A stretch of 14,003 nucleotides of DNA from Phoronis pallida (taxonomy: Eukaryota; Phoronida; Phoronidae), in the NCBI GenBank assembly GCA_028565715.1, contig JAOXYC010106665.1, forward strand, positions 1 to 14,003, given 5' to 3'. A program made the translations under genes and the position numbers. Below are positions 6,697 to 13,722 of this stretch, in pieces. The first letter of the stretch is position 1, and each line of letters opens with the position of its first letter. The notes under the pieces are model-generated. The model worked only from the letters and a program-made list of their open reading frames with translations. It was not told the origin of the DNA and did no database searches.

Positions 6697-7353
6697 CTAT
6701 AAATCTTTCCTTATAGGAAGATCAAAATTTCTTAATAATTCATATATATATTCTTTATTATCACTTCTATCAATAATAATTGATACATTAAAACTAAAAT
6801 TAGTAACTCCTAAATAAGAAACAATTTCTTTCATAATATGTGCATCATTTATACCTATATTAACTGTATTTTTTGATATAGAATTAAACGAAACTCCATA
6901 AAATCCTCTTAAATTTGAAAGATAAGCATGACAAAATCTTTCCATAAATTCATACATATATTTTCTAGTTAAGTTTACCTTAGCTCCAGTTATTACACCT
7001 TTATATATTTTAAACTGAGATATAGATCTCTTAGCTTTTGTATAAATAGGTTTAATACCTGTAACTAAATAAAGAGAGTTATAAATTTTATATATTATTT
7101 CATTAATATTACCTATATTCTTAAGATTAGAAACTGATGCAGCTATAACAATCTTACTTAATTTTGGAACATTATGAATATTTTTTATATTAAATTTTTT
7201 AATTAAATGATTAATAATATAATTTTCATATCTTTCTTGAAAATATGGTTTATATGTTTTACTAACATTTTCTATATCAACATCATCTTCTTTAGAAAAT
7301 ATATTTTTTACTCCTATATTTTTATCTACATCTACTTTTTTATCTATACTCAT
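6697..7353 (-). CDS. rplE: 50S ribosomal protein L5 with N-terminal extension
   Basis: Encodes L5, the 5S rRNA-binding central protuberance protein that contacts P-site tRNA. Seen: NVPKLSKIVI (61-70, family QVPRLEKIVL), TGIKPIYTKAKRSIS (98-112, family TGQKPVVTKAKKSIA), and NLRGFYGVS (147-155, family RIRDFRGV). VNIGINDAHIMKEI (164-177) matches the GN-GI-EQ-IFPEI region. At 218 aa it is nearly 40 longer than usual. The excess is mostly an acidic/lysine-rich leader (residues 1-33) with no internal Met before the core, so it is probably made. It is the only gene in the window ending in TAG. The 59-nt gap to rpsN holds no recognisable signal. Confidence 0.95.
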   Translation of the reverse strand: MSIDKKVDVDKNIGVKNIFSKEDDVDIENVSKTYKPYFQERYENYIINHLIKKFNIKNIHNVPKLSKIVIAASVSNLKNIGNINEIIYKIYNSLYLVTGIKPIYTKAKRSISQFKIYKGVITGAKVNLTRKYMYEFMERFCHAYLSNLRGFYGVSFNSISKNTVNIGINDAHIMKEIVSYLGVTNFSFNVSIIIDRSDNKEYIYELLRNFDLPIRKDL

Positions 7354-7363
7354 AACTTATAAT

Positions 7364-7756
7364 TTATTTATTTTTTATTTTAGTTTTATGACCAAGTCTT
7401 AAATTATTAATAACTTTATTATTAGTTTTTTTATATATAAAATACTTTTTACCCATATCATTTTTAAAAGAACTAACTTTACTAGCCACTTTATTTTCAG
7501 AATCATAATGCATTAAATTAGAAATATGAACTTTGAGATATACAATTTTATCATTACCTCTAATATTTCTAACTACATAATAATTATCTAAAAGTACTCT
7601 ATTATTATTAAATATACGTATTACTTTAGATATTTTATTTTTTGCATCTCCAGAAATCACTTTCACAACATCTCCAACACGAATTCTAGACTTAGTCTTA
7701 ATTTTCTGTAATAAAGAAGAAGCTTTAACTTTATATAAACGAACTAACTTTAACAT
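7364..7756 (-). CDS. rplX: 50S ribosomal protein L24 with terminal extensions
   Basis: Encodes L24, an early assembly initiator that binds the 5' domain of 23S rRNA. The KOW motif lies at about 25-50, with IRVGDVVKVISGDAKNKISK (25-44) matching the family's IKKGDEVVVISGKDKGKRGK; VHISNLMHYD (about 76-85) matches the IHVSNVMLID signature. The length is 130 aa against about 104. There are some 20 extra N-terminal residues (LYKVKASSLLQ) and a longer basic tail ending KTKIKNK, while the central loop that usually holds GGIVEKEAP is shortened. There is no alternative Met before the KOW motif. The leader has AAGG only 2 nt before the ATG, too close for a normal ribosome binding site. Confidence 0.92.
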   Translation of the reverse strand: MLKLVRLYKVKASSLLQKIKTKSRIRVGDVVKVISGDAKNKISKVIRIFNNNRVLLDNYYVVRNIRGNDKIVYLKVHISNLMHYDSENKVASKVSSFKNDMGKKYFIYKKTNNKVINNLRLGHKTKIKNK

Positions 7757-7785
7757 AACCTTATTATTTTATTTTTTTTATACAA

Positions 7786-8151
7786 TTAATATATTTTATC
7801 TATACCAGTAGTAGCACTAGGAAATACATTTTTCACTTCGTACATTGTTGAGCCAAATACTCTATTTCCTTTAATAGTTTTCTTATTTAAATCATCAATT
7901 AAAACAACTGCATTATCATTAAATTTAAAAATTAATGCGCCTCTTCTAAACGCAGACCTAGTACGTATAATAATTGCTTTAAATATTTCACCTTTTTTAA
8001 TAACAGATCTATCATATTTACGTCGTACACTAACTAATATAACATCACCTATTTTTGCAATACTTTTATTATTATATAATCCTATACATTTAGCAGCTTT
8101 AGCTCCAGAATTATCACTAACTTTAATCATAGTACCTTTCTGTATACTCAT
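7786..8151 (-). CDS. rplN: 50S ribosomal protein L14
   Basis: Encodes L14, a conserved protein at the subunit interface that forms bridges with 16S rRNA. The 121-aa length from the second of two adjacent ATGs (8151; the other is 8154) is normal, and MSIQKGTMIKVSDNSGAK aligns with the family's MIQMQTMLNVADNSGAR. Seen: KCIGLYNN, IGDVILVSVRRKY (family GDIIVVSVKEA), GEIFKAIIIRTRSAFRR (family GDVVKAVIVRTKKGVRR), FNDNAVVLID (family FDDNAAVLI) and the KGNRVFGS site (family KGTRIFGPV). The C terminus, ending TGIDKIY, has drifted from the family's KIVSLAPEVL. It starts 8 nt after rpsQ. Confidence 0.97.
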   Translation of the reverse strand: MSIQKGTMIKVSDNSGAKAAKCIGLYNNKSIAKIGDVILVSVRRKYDRSVIKKGEIFKAIIIRTRSAFRRGALIFKFNDNAVVLIDDLNKKTIKGNRVFGSTMYEVKNVFPSATTGIDKIY

Positions 8152-8159
8152 CATGAAAC

Positions 8160-8423
8160 TTATATATTTACTTTAAATAATCTAAAGGACTTCATTTTAG
8201 AAATAGGTCTACATGAAATAATTTCTACTTTATCTCCAATACTACAAGTAGATTTTTCATCATGAACTAAAAAATATTTCTTCCTTAAGATAATTTTACC
8301 ATATTTAGGATATTTGTAATTACTTATAACTACTACTCTTATAGTCTTAGTTCCACTAATTTTAACAACTTTCCCAGAAAACATCTTGTATTGTTTTTTA
8401 ACACTCACATTACTATTATTCAT
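8160..8423 (-). CDS. rpsQ: 30S ribosomal protein S17
   Basis: Encodes S17, a primary 16S rRNA binder of OB-fold type. The 87-aa length is normal. Seen: MFSGKVVKISGTKTIRVVV (about 14-32), matching the family's LQGRVVSDKMDKTIVV; KYPKYGKIILRKK (about 37-49), matching HPLYGK; the VHDEKSTCSIGDKVEI stretch (about 53-68), matching HDENNECGIGDVVEI; and CRPISKMKSFRL (about 71-82), matching CRPLSKTKSWRL with Trp replaced by Phe. It lies 27 nt after rpmC and 8 nt before rplN, at the join between the S10 and spc blocks. Confidence 0.96.
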   Translation of the reverse strand: MNNSNVSVKKQYKMFSGKVVKISGTKTIRVVVISNYKYPKYGKIILRKKYFLVHDEKSTCSIGDKVEIISCRPISKMKSFRLFKVNI

Positions 8424-8450
8424 AAGATATTTAAGATTTTATTTATATTA

Positions 8451-8735
8451 TTATAATTTCATAGACATAATTGTCTTTACAACAGTAGAAACCATCATTT
8501 TCTTACGATGTCTATATTTATTATAGAGTTTCTTAGATATTAATCCATTAGTAAGACATTTTTGGATATTATTGCACATATTTAATTTATCTTTAATAAT
8601 AGATATATCTTTCATAAGTAACTCAAATTCAGACTGATCTAAATTTAAAGATTTAATATCCATATTCTTTAATTCATTTTCACGATCAGTAACTAATTCA
8701 ATTAATTTTTTAATAGTTAAATTTTTTACATTCAT
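8451..8735 (-). CDS. rpmC: Probable 50S ribosomal protein L29
   Basis: This is assigned mainly by position: the ORF occupies the rpmC slot, 1 nt after rplP and 27 nt before rpsQ. L29 sits at the nascent-chain exit and, in E. coli, helps form the docking site for trigger factor and SRP. The 94-aa product is longer than the usual 63-70. It looks all-helical: N-terminal NLTIKKLIELVTDRENELKN (5-24) resembles the family's ELRELSVEELNEKL, and the C-terminal RKKMMVSTVVKTI (77-89) is a weak match to the VRRDIARIKT helix. The extra length lies in the middle helices (about 30-70). No diagnostic motif is strong, so synteny carries the call. Confidence 0.78.
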   Translation of the reverse strand: MNVKNLTIKKLIELVTDRENELKNMDIKSLNLDQSEFELLMKDISIIKDKLNMCNNIQKCLTNGLISKKLYNKYRHRKKMMVSTVVKTIMSMKL

Positions 8736-8736
8736 T

Positions 8737-9159
8737 TTAATTATTCTCTTTTTTCTTTAAAGCAATCTTAATAGGAAACTTAGAATTCAATATTCTTACA
8801 AGGTTTTCTGATTCAGAATGAATATTACATTTAAACTCAAATAAAACTTTATTTGTACGAGCATAATAATACCATTTTTCAACTGTACCTTTTCCTCTAC
8901 CTCTTCTTACATCAAAAGGTTTTGTAGTATATGACCTGTTTGGAAAACATCTAATAGAAACTTTAGTATTACGTTTAAAGTAATTATTAATAGTTTTACG
9001 AACCATTTCTATATGATTGCTAAATATTTTTCCATTATTTAATGCAACTATACCATAATCATAATTTATTACATTAACTCTTCTAAGTTCTACACCACTT
9101 TTAACTCTTCTTCTATGTTTTTTAAATCTTTTAATTGATGGGACAAAAGGAATGTTCAT
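8737..9159 (-). CDS. rplP: 50S ribosomal protein L16
   Basis: Encodes L16, which contacts A-site tRNA and helps shape the peptidyl transferase region. The 140-aa length is normal (136-138). Seen: FKKHRRRVKSGV (about 12-23, family YRKQHRGRMKG), YDYGIVALNNGKI (about 33-45, family GDYGLQALEPGWI), and KVSIRCFPNRSYTTKPFDVR (66-85, family KVWIRIFPDKPVTKKP). RGRGKGTVEKWYY (about 86-98) matches the MGKGKGNPEYWVA loop near the A site. FPIKIA near the end matches KLPIKTKF. It lies 38 nt after rpsC and 1 nt before rpmC, so the two are probably translationally coupled. Confidence 0.96.
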   Translation of the reverse strand: MNIPFVPSIKRFKKHRRRVKSGVELRRVNVINYDYGIVALNNGKIFSNHIEMVRKTINNYFKRNTKVSIRCFPNRSYTTKPFDVRRGRGKGTVEKWYYYARTNKVLFEFKCNIHSESENLVRILNSKFPIKIALKKKENN

Positions 9160-9197
9160 TATTATTTATTTTATTTCTTTTTATTATAATCCATATA

Positions 9198-9860
9198 TTA
9201 TTCAATTTCAGGAATACGATTAACAAAAACCTTAATACCTACTGTACCAGATTTTCCAAAATATGTATATCTAAAAAATTCAACATTATTTTTCCATGTA
9301 TTTCTTGATATAGTTCCTCTTATAACATTATATTTTCTCGACATACCATATCCATTTACACGTCCTTTAATTTGTATGATACATCCAAGAGCTCCATTCA
9401 TAATACATGATTCTGCTATAGAAACAAGCTTCCTCTGACTAATTCTTTGTCTCATTTCTGTAGCTAAATATTTTGCAATATACTCACTATATATCATTGG
9501 AGTATTAGAAAATTGAACATATATATTAATATAATTAATATTTAATATAGGTTTATAATGTTTTAAATATCTTAAAATATCTTTCTTAATATAAACTGCA
9601 TCAATATGACGAGATCTTTTTGCACATATAGTATGTATATTTAATAATAAAATATTTTTATTTGTTTTTTGTTCATTTTGTTGTAATATCTCAATAGAAA
9701 ACTTAATTATATAATACTGCTCATTACTAAACTTTAAAAGAGTATGACGTATTTTTAAATCTATCTCAAGATACTTTTTATAAATAAACTTGTTAGATGA
9801 AAACCATGAACTATTTTCATTGGATTTCATACATAAATTATTTAAAAATGAATAAGCCAT
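9198..9860 (-). CDS. rpsC: 30S ribosomal protein S3 with eroded KH domain
   Basis: Encodes S3, which with S4 and S5 lines the mRNA entry channel. The 220-aa length is normal. Seen: SSWFSSNKF (about 17-25) and LEIDLKIR (31-38), matching the family's W-S-WFA and L-EDLKIR; and a well-kept C-terminal domain, ALGCIIQIKGRVNGYGMSRK (157-176, family AKGIKVQVSGRLGGAEIAR) and GTVGIKVFVNR (205-215, family GVIGVKVWIFK). Odd: the N-terminal KH domain (about 68-105) lacks the GXXG loop; the family's VIGKKG aligns roughly with RHIDAV (84-89). The usual opening MGQKVNPIG is also not recognisable. It begins 4 nt after rplV. Confidence 0.93.
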   Translation of the reverse strand: MAYSFLNNLCMKSNENSSWFSSNKFIYKKYLEIDLKIRHTLLKFSNEQYYIIKFSIEILQQNEQKTNKNILLLNIHTICAKRSRHIDAVYIKKDILRYLKHYKPILNINYINIYVQFSNTPMIYSEYIAKYLATEMRQRISQRKLVSIAESCIMNGALGCIIQIKGRVNGYGMSRKYNVIRGTISRNTWKNNVEFFRYTYFGKSGTVGIKVFVNRIPEIE

Positions 9861-9864
9861 AATA

Positions 9865-10305
9865 TTATACTTTTATATCTTTATTATCTATGTTATTAGA
9901 TGTGATGTTTTTATCATCACTATTTTCACTAGAAACATCATCATTATTAAGCGCAATAATAATATTTAAATTACACATATGCTTAATACTACGAAAACCT
10001 CTTCCTTTTGCGTGAAATCTTAATCCATAAAATTTCTTCTTTTTCTGAATTATTATCCTTTTAAGATATAATTGATTAATCTTATCACTTGATAAACCCC
10101 TTACAATTACAATATTATCTAAAATACTTTTTAAGTTACGAGCTAAAATCATACCAAACCTCTTATTAAGAACTTTAAGATATGAAATTGCCATATTTAA
10201 AGACATTCCATTAATTATACGAGTACTAAGTAATAATTTCTTTGTACTAGATGGTAAAATACATGTATTATATCTATATGTATTTATAAGCTTTTCTTTT
10301 GTCAT
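9865..10305 (-). CDS. rplV: 50S ribosomal protein L22 with polar C-terminal tail
   Basis: Encodes L22, whose long beta-hairpin lines the peptide exit tunnel at the constriction. Seen: ILPSSTKKLLLSTRIINGMS (16-35), matching the family's SPRKARLVADLIRGKSV; IVIVRGLSSDKI (about 65-76); and the hairpin region KKKKFYGLRFHAKGRGFRSIK (about 88-108), matching KRFMPRAKGRASRI. The length is 146 aa against 110-127. The excess is a C-terminal Asp/Asn/Ser-rich acidic tail (about 119-143) after the normal end NIIIAL. Within the hairpin the family's RAxGR pattern is HAKGRG. It lies 11 nt after rpsS and 4 nt before rpsC. Confidence 0.92.
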   Translation of the reverse strand: MTKEKLINTYRYNTCILPSSTKKLLLSTRIINGMSLNMAISYLKVLNKRFGMILARNLKSILDNIVIVRGLSSDKINQLYLKRIIIQKKKKFYGLRFHAKGRGFRSIKHMCNLNIIIALNNDDVSSENSDDKNITSNNIDNKDIKV

Positions 10306-10316
10306 ATATAATTATT

Positions 10317-10628
10317 TTATTTTTTTCTTTTTCTTACACCTTTTTTGTTTTTCAAATCATCTTTTTTATTAGTATGTTTTGCATATATTCTAGTATAAGC
10401 AAATTCACCTAATTTCTTTCCTATCATAATATCTGTAACTAAAACTTTAATAAACTTTTTACCATTATGGATATCAAAAGTTAAACCAACAAATGATGGT
10501 AATATTGTTGATCTTCTAGAATAAGTCTTAATACTTATTTTTGTAATATCACAGCTTTGACGTAATTTTCTTATTTTATCTACAAGTGAAGCTTGTACAT
10601 AAGGCCCTTTATATAATGATCTATTCAT
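10317..10628 (-). CDS. rpsS: 30S ribosomal protein S19
   Basis: Encodes S19, which with S13 forms the head complex near the A site. Seen (103 aa, a little longer than the usual 92): [17 protein letters not shown] (3-19, family RSLKKGPFVDDHLLKKV), [20 protein letters not shown] (33-52, family [18 protein letters not shown]) and [24 protein letters not shown] (54-77, where the family has [24 protein letters not shown]). The C-terminal tail is lysine-rich (KKGVRKRKK), taking the place of the family's GHKADKKAK. It lies 6 nt after rplB and 11 nt before rplV. Confidence 0.97.
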   Translation of the reverse strand: MNRSLYKGPYVQASLVDKIRKLRQSCDITKISIKTYSRRSTILPSFVGLTFDIHNGKKFIKVLVTDIMIGKKLGEFAYTRIYAKHTNKKDDLKNKKGVRKRKK

Positions 10629-10634
10629 AATATT

Positions 10635-11459
10635 TTATTTTCTTTTACGAGATAATATAAATTTATTTTTCTTACTTATCTTTCCAGCAGTTTTATATCC
10701 TTTTGTAGGAACACATGTATATGAAACAGGATGCCTTTTTGTACCAGTTTTTCCTTCACCACCTCCATGAGGATGGTCTACAGGATTCATTGCAACTCCT
10801 CGTACAGTAGGACGTATACCAAGATGTCTACTTTGACCAGCTTTATATAATACTCTATTTTTATTTTGAATATTTGAAACTTGTCCTATTGTTGCATAAC
10901 ATGTTTTATGTATTTTTATTGTAAATCCTGAAGATAATTTAACAATAACATAATCACCAATATGATCTACAATACTTGCAAAAGTACCAGCAGATCTTGC
11001 ATATTTTCCACCAAAATTTTTCTTAATTTCAACATTATGTACTAAACATCCTTGAGGAATATTAGATAACATTGTTGAACAACCATTAGATATAGGTACA
11101 GAATTATCACTAGCACGCACAATATCACCAACCTTCATATTTGTTGTTGTAAGTATATATTCATGTTTTCCATCTTCATATTTTACTAAAGATATAAAAG
11201 AACTTCTATAAGGATCATATTCTATAGTTTGAATAGAACCATCAATATCTTTAATTCTTCTTGCAAAAGATATTTGTCTATATAATTTTTTTGTTCCACT
11301 AGAAATATGTCGAACAGTAATTTTTCCACTATTATTACGACCATGAGACCTTCTAATATATTTAGTTAAAGGTTTAAATGGTTTATCTGTTGTAATTGTC
11401 GAATCTCTAAAAATTTTATAATTTTTAATTGTTTCTTTAATATTTCTTCTTAATTTCAT
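10635..11459 (-). CDS. rplB: 50S ribosomal protein L2
   Basis: Encodes L2, which stabilises the peptidyl transferase centre and subunit joining. I chose the ATG at 11459-11457; an in-frame GTG sits immediately upstream (11462), so an automatic caller might add one residue. The 274-aa length is typical. Seen: the SHGRNNSGKITVRH stretch (about 38-51, family GRNNQGRITVRH), VHNVEIKKNFGGKYARSAG (about 140-158, family VHNIELKPGKGGQLARSAG), ATIGQVSN (about 189-196), and MNPVDHPHGGGEGKTG (about 224-239), whose VDH histidine falls at residue 229 as in E. coli. This is the best-conserved and one of the least AT-rich genes here. It lies 42 nt after rplW. Confidence 0.98.
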   Translation of the reverse strand: MKLRRNIKETIKNYKIFRDSTITTDKPFKPLTKYIRRSHGRNNSGKITVRHISSGTKKLYRQISFARRIKDIDGSIQTIEYDPYRSSFISLVKYEDGKHEYILTTTNMKVGDIVRASDNSVPISNGCSTMLSNIPQGCLVHNVEIKKNFGGKYARSAGTFASIVDHIGDYVIVKLSSGFTIKIHKTCYATIGQVSNIQNKNRVLYKAGQSRHLGIRPTVRGVAMNPVDHPHGGGEGKTGTKRHPVSYTCVPTKGYKTAGKISKKNKFILSRKRK

Positions 11460-11501
11460 CACTAACTATTATTTAAATATTTCTTTTATTTTATTTATCT
11501 A

Positions 11502-11843
11502 TTATAAAGATAAAACTTCATCTATAAATTTATCTTTAGATTCAGTACTGTCAAATGTTAATGTAAAGACTTTTTGTCTAATATCTTTACGTAACAAACT
11601 AATAGTCCTATATCTCTTATTTTGTTTAAGATCATAACTTGCAATATTTTTAACATATTTATCTACACGTGAATTTACTTTAATAGGAATAATATCTGTA
11701 TATAATTTTAATATTCTAATAATTTTACACTTATTTAATTTAGGATCAGTTGAAATTACATTAACTTTATTACCTAAATTCACTAATTTAGCAGAATTAT
11801 AAACTTTAATAATAGATGATAAAAATCTTATTTTAATACTCAT
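11502..11843 (-). CDS. rplW: 50S ribosomal protein L23 (divergent)
   Basis: Encodes L23, the exit-site protein that docks trigger factor and SRP. The 113-aa length is a little above the usual 95-100. The sequence is divergent. It is recognisable by position, 3 nt after rplD and 42 nt before rplB, and by a short FLSSIIKVYNSAKL opening, a central VISTDPKLNKCKIIRILKLY (29-48, family FEVAPDANKIEIKKAVE) and VNSRVDKYVKNI (56-67, family VNTLNVKGK). The C terminus (TLTFDSTESKDKFID) is unlike the family and may be an addition. Assignment rests on synteny plus the size and alpha/beta pattern. Confidence 0.85.
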   Translation of the reverse strand: MSIKIRFLSSIIKVYNSAKLVNLGNKVNVISTDPKLNKCKIIRILKLYTDIIPIKVNSRVDKYVKNIASYDLKQNKRYRTISLLRKDIRQKVFTLTFDSTESKDKFIDEVLSL

Positions 11844-11846
11844 TAC

Positions 11847-12518
11847 TTAATCTTTTATTTTTATTTTAGATAATAATTTTGATAATATACTATTTAAAGA
11901 ATTTCTTTCAAATAGAACATTTTTTTTCTGTAATAAGCTATATAAATTAACACTATCTTGATGTAAAAGTTTAATTTTAGGTAGATTACCAAAACCATTC
12001 ATAAGATCACTATGATAAACAATTGTTAAACTATCCCAGCAATTAATACTATGTAAAAACTTAACAACCTCTGAAGTTTTATTAAATTTCTCACTATTAA
12101 ATGACTCACAAACAAATAACTTATGATTTCTAATTTTATCACAAATAACAGCAAGAGTTGCTTGCCTTCTTTCTTTAATATTAAGATTTAAATATGATTT
12201 AAAACGACGTTCTTTATCTTTGACTTTATCACCATAAAATCCAAATTTTACTGCACCCCCTCTCATATGAAGTTCTCTAATACTTCCTTGACGAGCTCTA
12301 CCAGTACGTTTCTGCTGATATATCTTTCTTGTAGAACCTTGGAGCCCAGAGATATTCTTATAATGTGAATATCTTATTCTATGTGCATTAGAGCGAAGAA
12401 CATGTAATGCTCTATATAGAGCATTATGTTTTAAATAGAAATTAGATATATCAAACATTATCTCCATGCTCCCACTTGTGTTTCCATTTATATCATAAAC
12501 ACCTATTTTCGCACTCAT
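11847..12518 (-). CDS. rplD: 50S ribosomal protein L4
   Basis: Encodes L4, which extends a loop into the exit tunnel and in E. coli represses the S10 operon. The 223-aa length is slightly above average. Seen: the tunnel loop and flanks QGSTRKIYQQKRTGRARQGS (60-79), where the family has GSGKKPWRQKGTGRARQGS, then MRGGAVKFG (85-93, family FRGGGVAFGP). RRQATLAVI (118-126) fits the K-R-ALRSAL helix. The protein opens MSAKIGVYDINGN, like the family's M--V-D--G. The C-terminal half is weakly conserved, ending in a basic KIKIKD. It follows the longest gap in the operon (91 nt after rplC) and is 3 nt before rplW. Confidence 0.95.
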   Translation of the reverse strand: MSAKIGVYDINGNTSGSMEIMFDISNFYLKHNALYRALHVLRSNAHRIRYSHYKNISGLQGSTRKIYQQKRTGRARQGSIRELHMRGGAVKFGFYGDKVKDKERRFKSYLNLNIKERRQATLAVICDKIRNHKLFVCESFNSEKFNKTSEVVKFLHSINCWDSLTIVYHSDLMNGFGNLPKIKLLHQDSVNLYSLLQKKNVLFERNSLNSILSKLLSKIKIKD

Positions 12519-12558
12519 TTGATTTATATTTTTTTTACAAATATATTTTTTATTCTAT

Positions 12559-12583
12559 ATTATCGATATATTAACACGATAAT
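12559..12583 (-). other. Small inverted repeat between rplC and rplD
   Basis: A 7-bp perfect inverted repeat, ATTATCG (12559-12565) and CGATAAT (12577-12583), is separated by an 11-nt loop in the 91-nt rplC-rplD gap. It could fold in the mRNA just before rplD. It is not followed by a U tract typical of a terminator on the minus strand (next comes ATAGAATAAAAAA). In sequence this AT-rich a 7-bp match may be chance; the two CG steps are what make it noticeable. Confidence 0.3.
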
Positions 12584-12609
12584 TAATATTAATATTAAGT
12601 ATAATATTT

Positions 12610-13275
12610 TTACTTCTTAGGAAAAAAATTAGGATAAATAGTTACAATGCCTCCATTTGATCCAGGAGCAGATCCTATAATAAACAAAACATTATTATCA
12701 CTATCATGCTTAAAAAGTTTTTGATTTCTTACAGAAACAATACCATCATATCTTCCAGGCATTTTTCTTCCTTTAATAACTCTAGCAGGTTTTCTTGATC
12801 CTATAGATCCACTAGCTCTATGTGTTGCAGATACATTACTTCTTCCTTTAATACTAAATCCATGTCTTTTAATATTACCAGCAAAACCTCTTCCTTTAAT
12901 TTGTCCACTAATTTTTAATTTTCTATCCTTAAATAAAGCATTTATATCTAAAACAGCATCTTGTTTATAACAATTCTCTATCATATCTATTTCATTTTTT
13001 ATAGATTCAAATTTACTTTTAGGTAAATTAAATTCACGAATAATTTTAAATGCTGATTTAGTATTTTGATTCATAGAATTAAGATAAGCTTTATTATATC
13101 TATAATAATGCTTAGGATCTATAGGATAAAATCCAAAAATCATTTTTACATTATTCTCATCTCTAGAAAATCTTAAAACCTTTACTGGTTCAAATTTTAA
13201 TATAACTATAGGTAAAAATTTACCATCAATATATGCAGAAGTCATTTGTACTTTTTGTGCAATAATACCAATCAT
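12610..13275 (-). CDS. rplC: 50S ribosomal protein L3
   Basis: Encodes L3, one of the two assembly initiators of the large subunit, reaching the peptidyl transferase centre. The 221-aa length is normal. Seen: MIGIIAQKVQMTSAYIDG (1-18), an alphaproteobacterial-style opening where most bacteria have GLIGKKVGMT; KGRGFAGNIKRHGF (127-140, family KGKGFAGVMKRHNF); THRASGSIG (151-159, family SHRVPGSIG); and ARVIKGRKMPGRYDG (164-178, family GKVFKGKKMAGHMG). Odd: the ATHG before this is missing, and the glutamine methylated in E. coli (Gln150, in GQNQTPGK) aligns with a shorter SRKPAR, so it is absent. It lies 38 nt after rpsJ. Confidence 0.96.
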   Translation of the reverse strand: MIGIIAQKVQMTSAYIDGKFLPIVILKFEPVKVLRFSRDENNVKMIFGFYPIDPKHYYRYNKAYLNSMNQNTKSAFKIIREFNLPKSKFESIKNEIDMIENCYKQDAVLDINALFKDRKLKISGQIKGRGFAGNIKRHGFSIKGRSNVSATHRASGSIGSRKPARVIKGRKMPGRYDGIVSVRNQKLFKHDSDNNVLFIIGSAPGSNGGIVTIYPNFFPKK

Positions 13276-13313
13276 AATAATATTTTTATTTAAAAGTTAT
13301 TATCTTATTTAAT

Positions 13314-13649
13314 TTAAGTAGATTCATTAGTATTAATTCTTATACTAATAGTATTTGGTAAAGACATATTACCAAGAAACATTAAATCATTATTAGGATT
13401 ACTTGTATTAATAATAATTTTTCTTCTATGTACTTTCCTTATATATTTTTCCATACTATTTTTATAAATATTAGGAGCTCTTCTAACAGCAAGTCTTACT
13501 GACTTAGTTGGTATTGGAATAGGACCCGAAATAGACAAATTTGTCTTCTTAATAGCAAATACTAATTTTGATACATTTAAATCAAGAGAGCTATGATCAT
13601 ATGACTCAAATAGTATAGATACAGAGTATTTTTTAGATTTACTTAACAT
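13314..13649 (-). CDS. rpsJ: 30S ribosomal protein S10
   Basis: Encodes S10, a head protein of the small subunit that also pairs with NusB in antitermination. I chose the ATG at 13649-13647, giving 111 aa; the product then opens MLSKSKKYSVSILFESYDH, aligning with the family's MANQKIRIRLKAFDH. The frame is open to an ATG at 13736, but the extra 29 residues resemble no S10 N terminus and would overlap the upstream gene. Seen: LNVSKLVFAIKKTNLSISGP (23-42, family I-A-EIV-TAKRTGA-V-GP), PIPIPTKSVRLAVRRAP (42-58, family PIPLPTKKE---VLRSP) and IRKVHRRKI (69-77, family EIRTHKRLI). It is the first ribosomal gene of the run. Confidence 0.93.
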   Translation of the reverse strand: MLSKSKKYSVSILFESYDHSSLDLNVSKLVFAIKKTNLSISGPIPIPTKSVRLAVRRAPNIYKNSMEKYIRKVHRRKIIINTSNPNNDLMFLGNMSLPNTISIRINTNEST

Positions 13650-13722
13650 TAAATATATTTTATATTCTAGATATTTTAGCTCAAAAAAACTACAAAATTT
13701 AAATAAAAAATACTTATTAAGG
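13650..13722 (-). promoter_or_regulatory. rpsJ leader, possible weak promoter
   Basis: This 73-nt gap separates the upstream ORF from the chosen rpsJ start. On the minus strand it holds TTGTAG (13695-13690), a 16-nt spacer and TATCTA (13673-13668), and an overlapping TATAAAAT (13664-13657). Either could be a -10 element for the operon. The sequence is so AT-rich that such matches are expected by chance. No structured S10 leader like that of E. coli is apparent. Confidence 0.2.
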
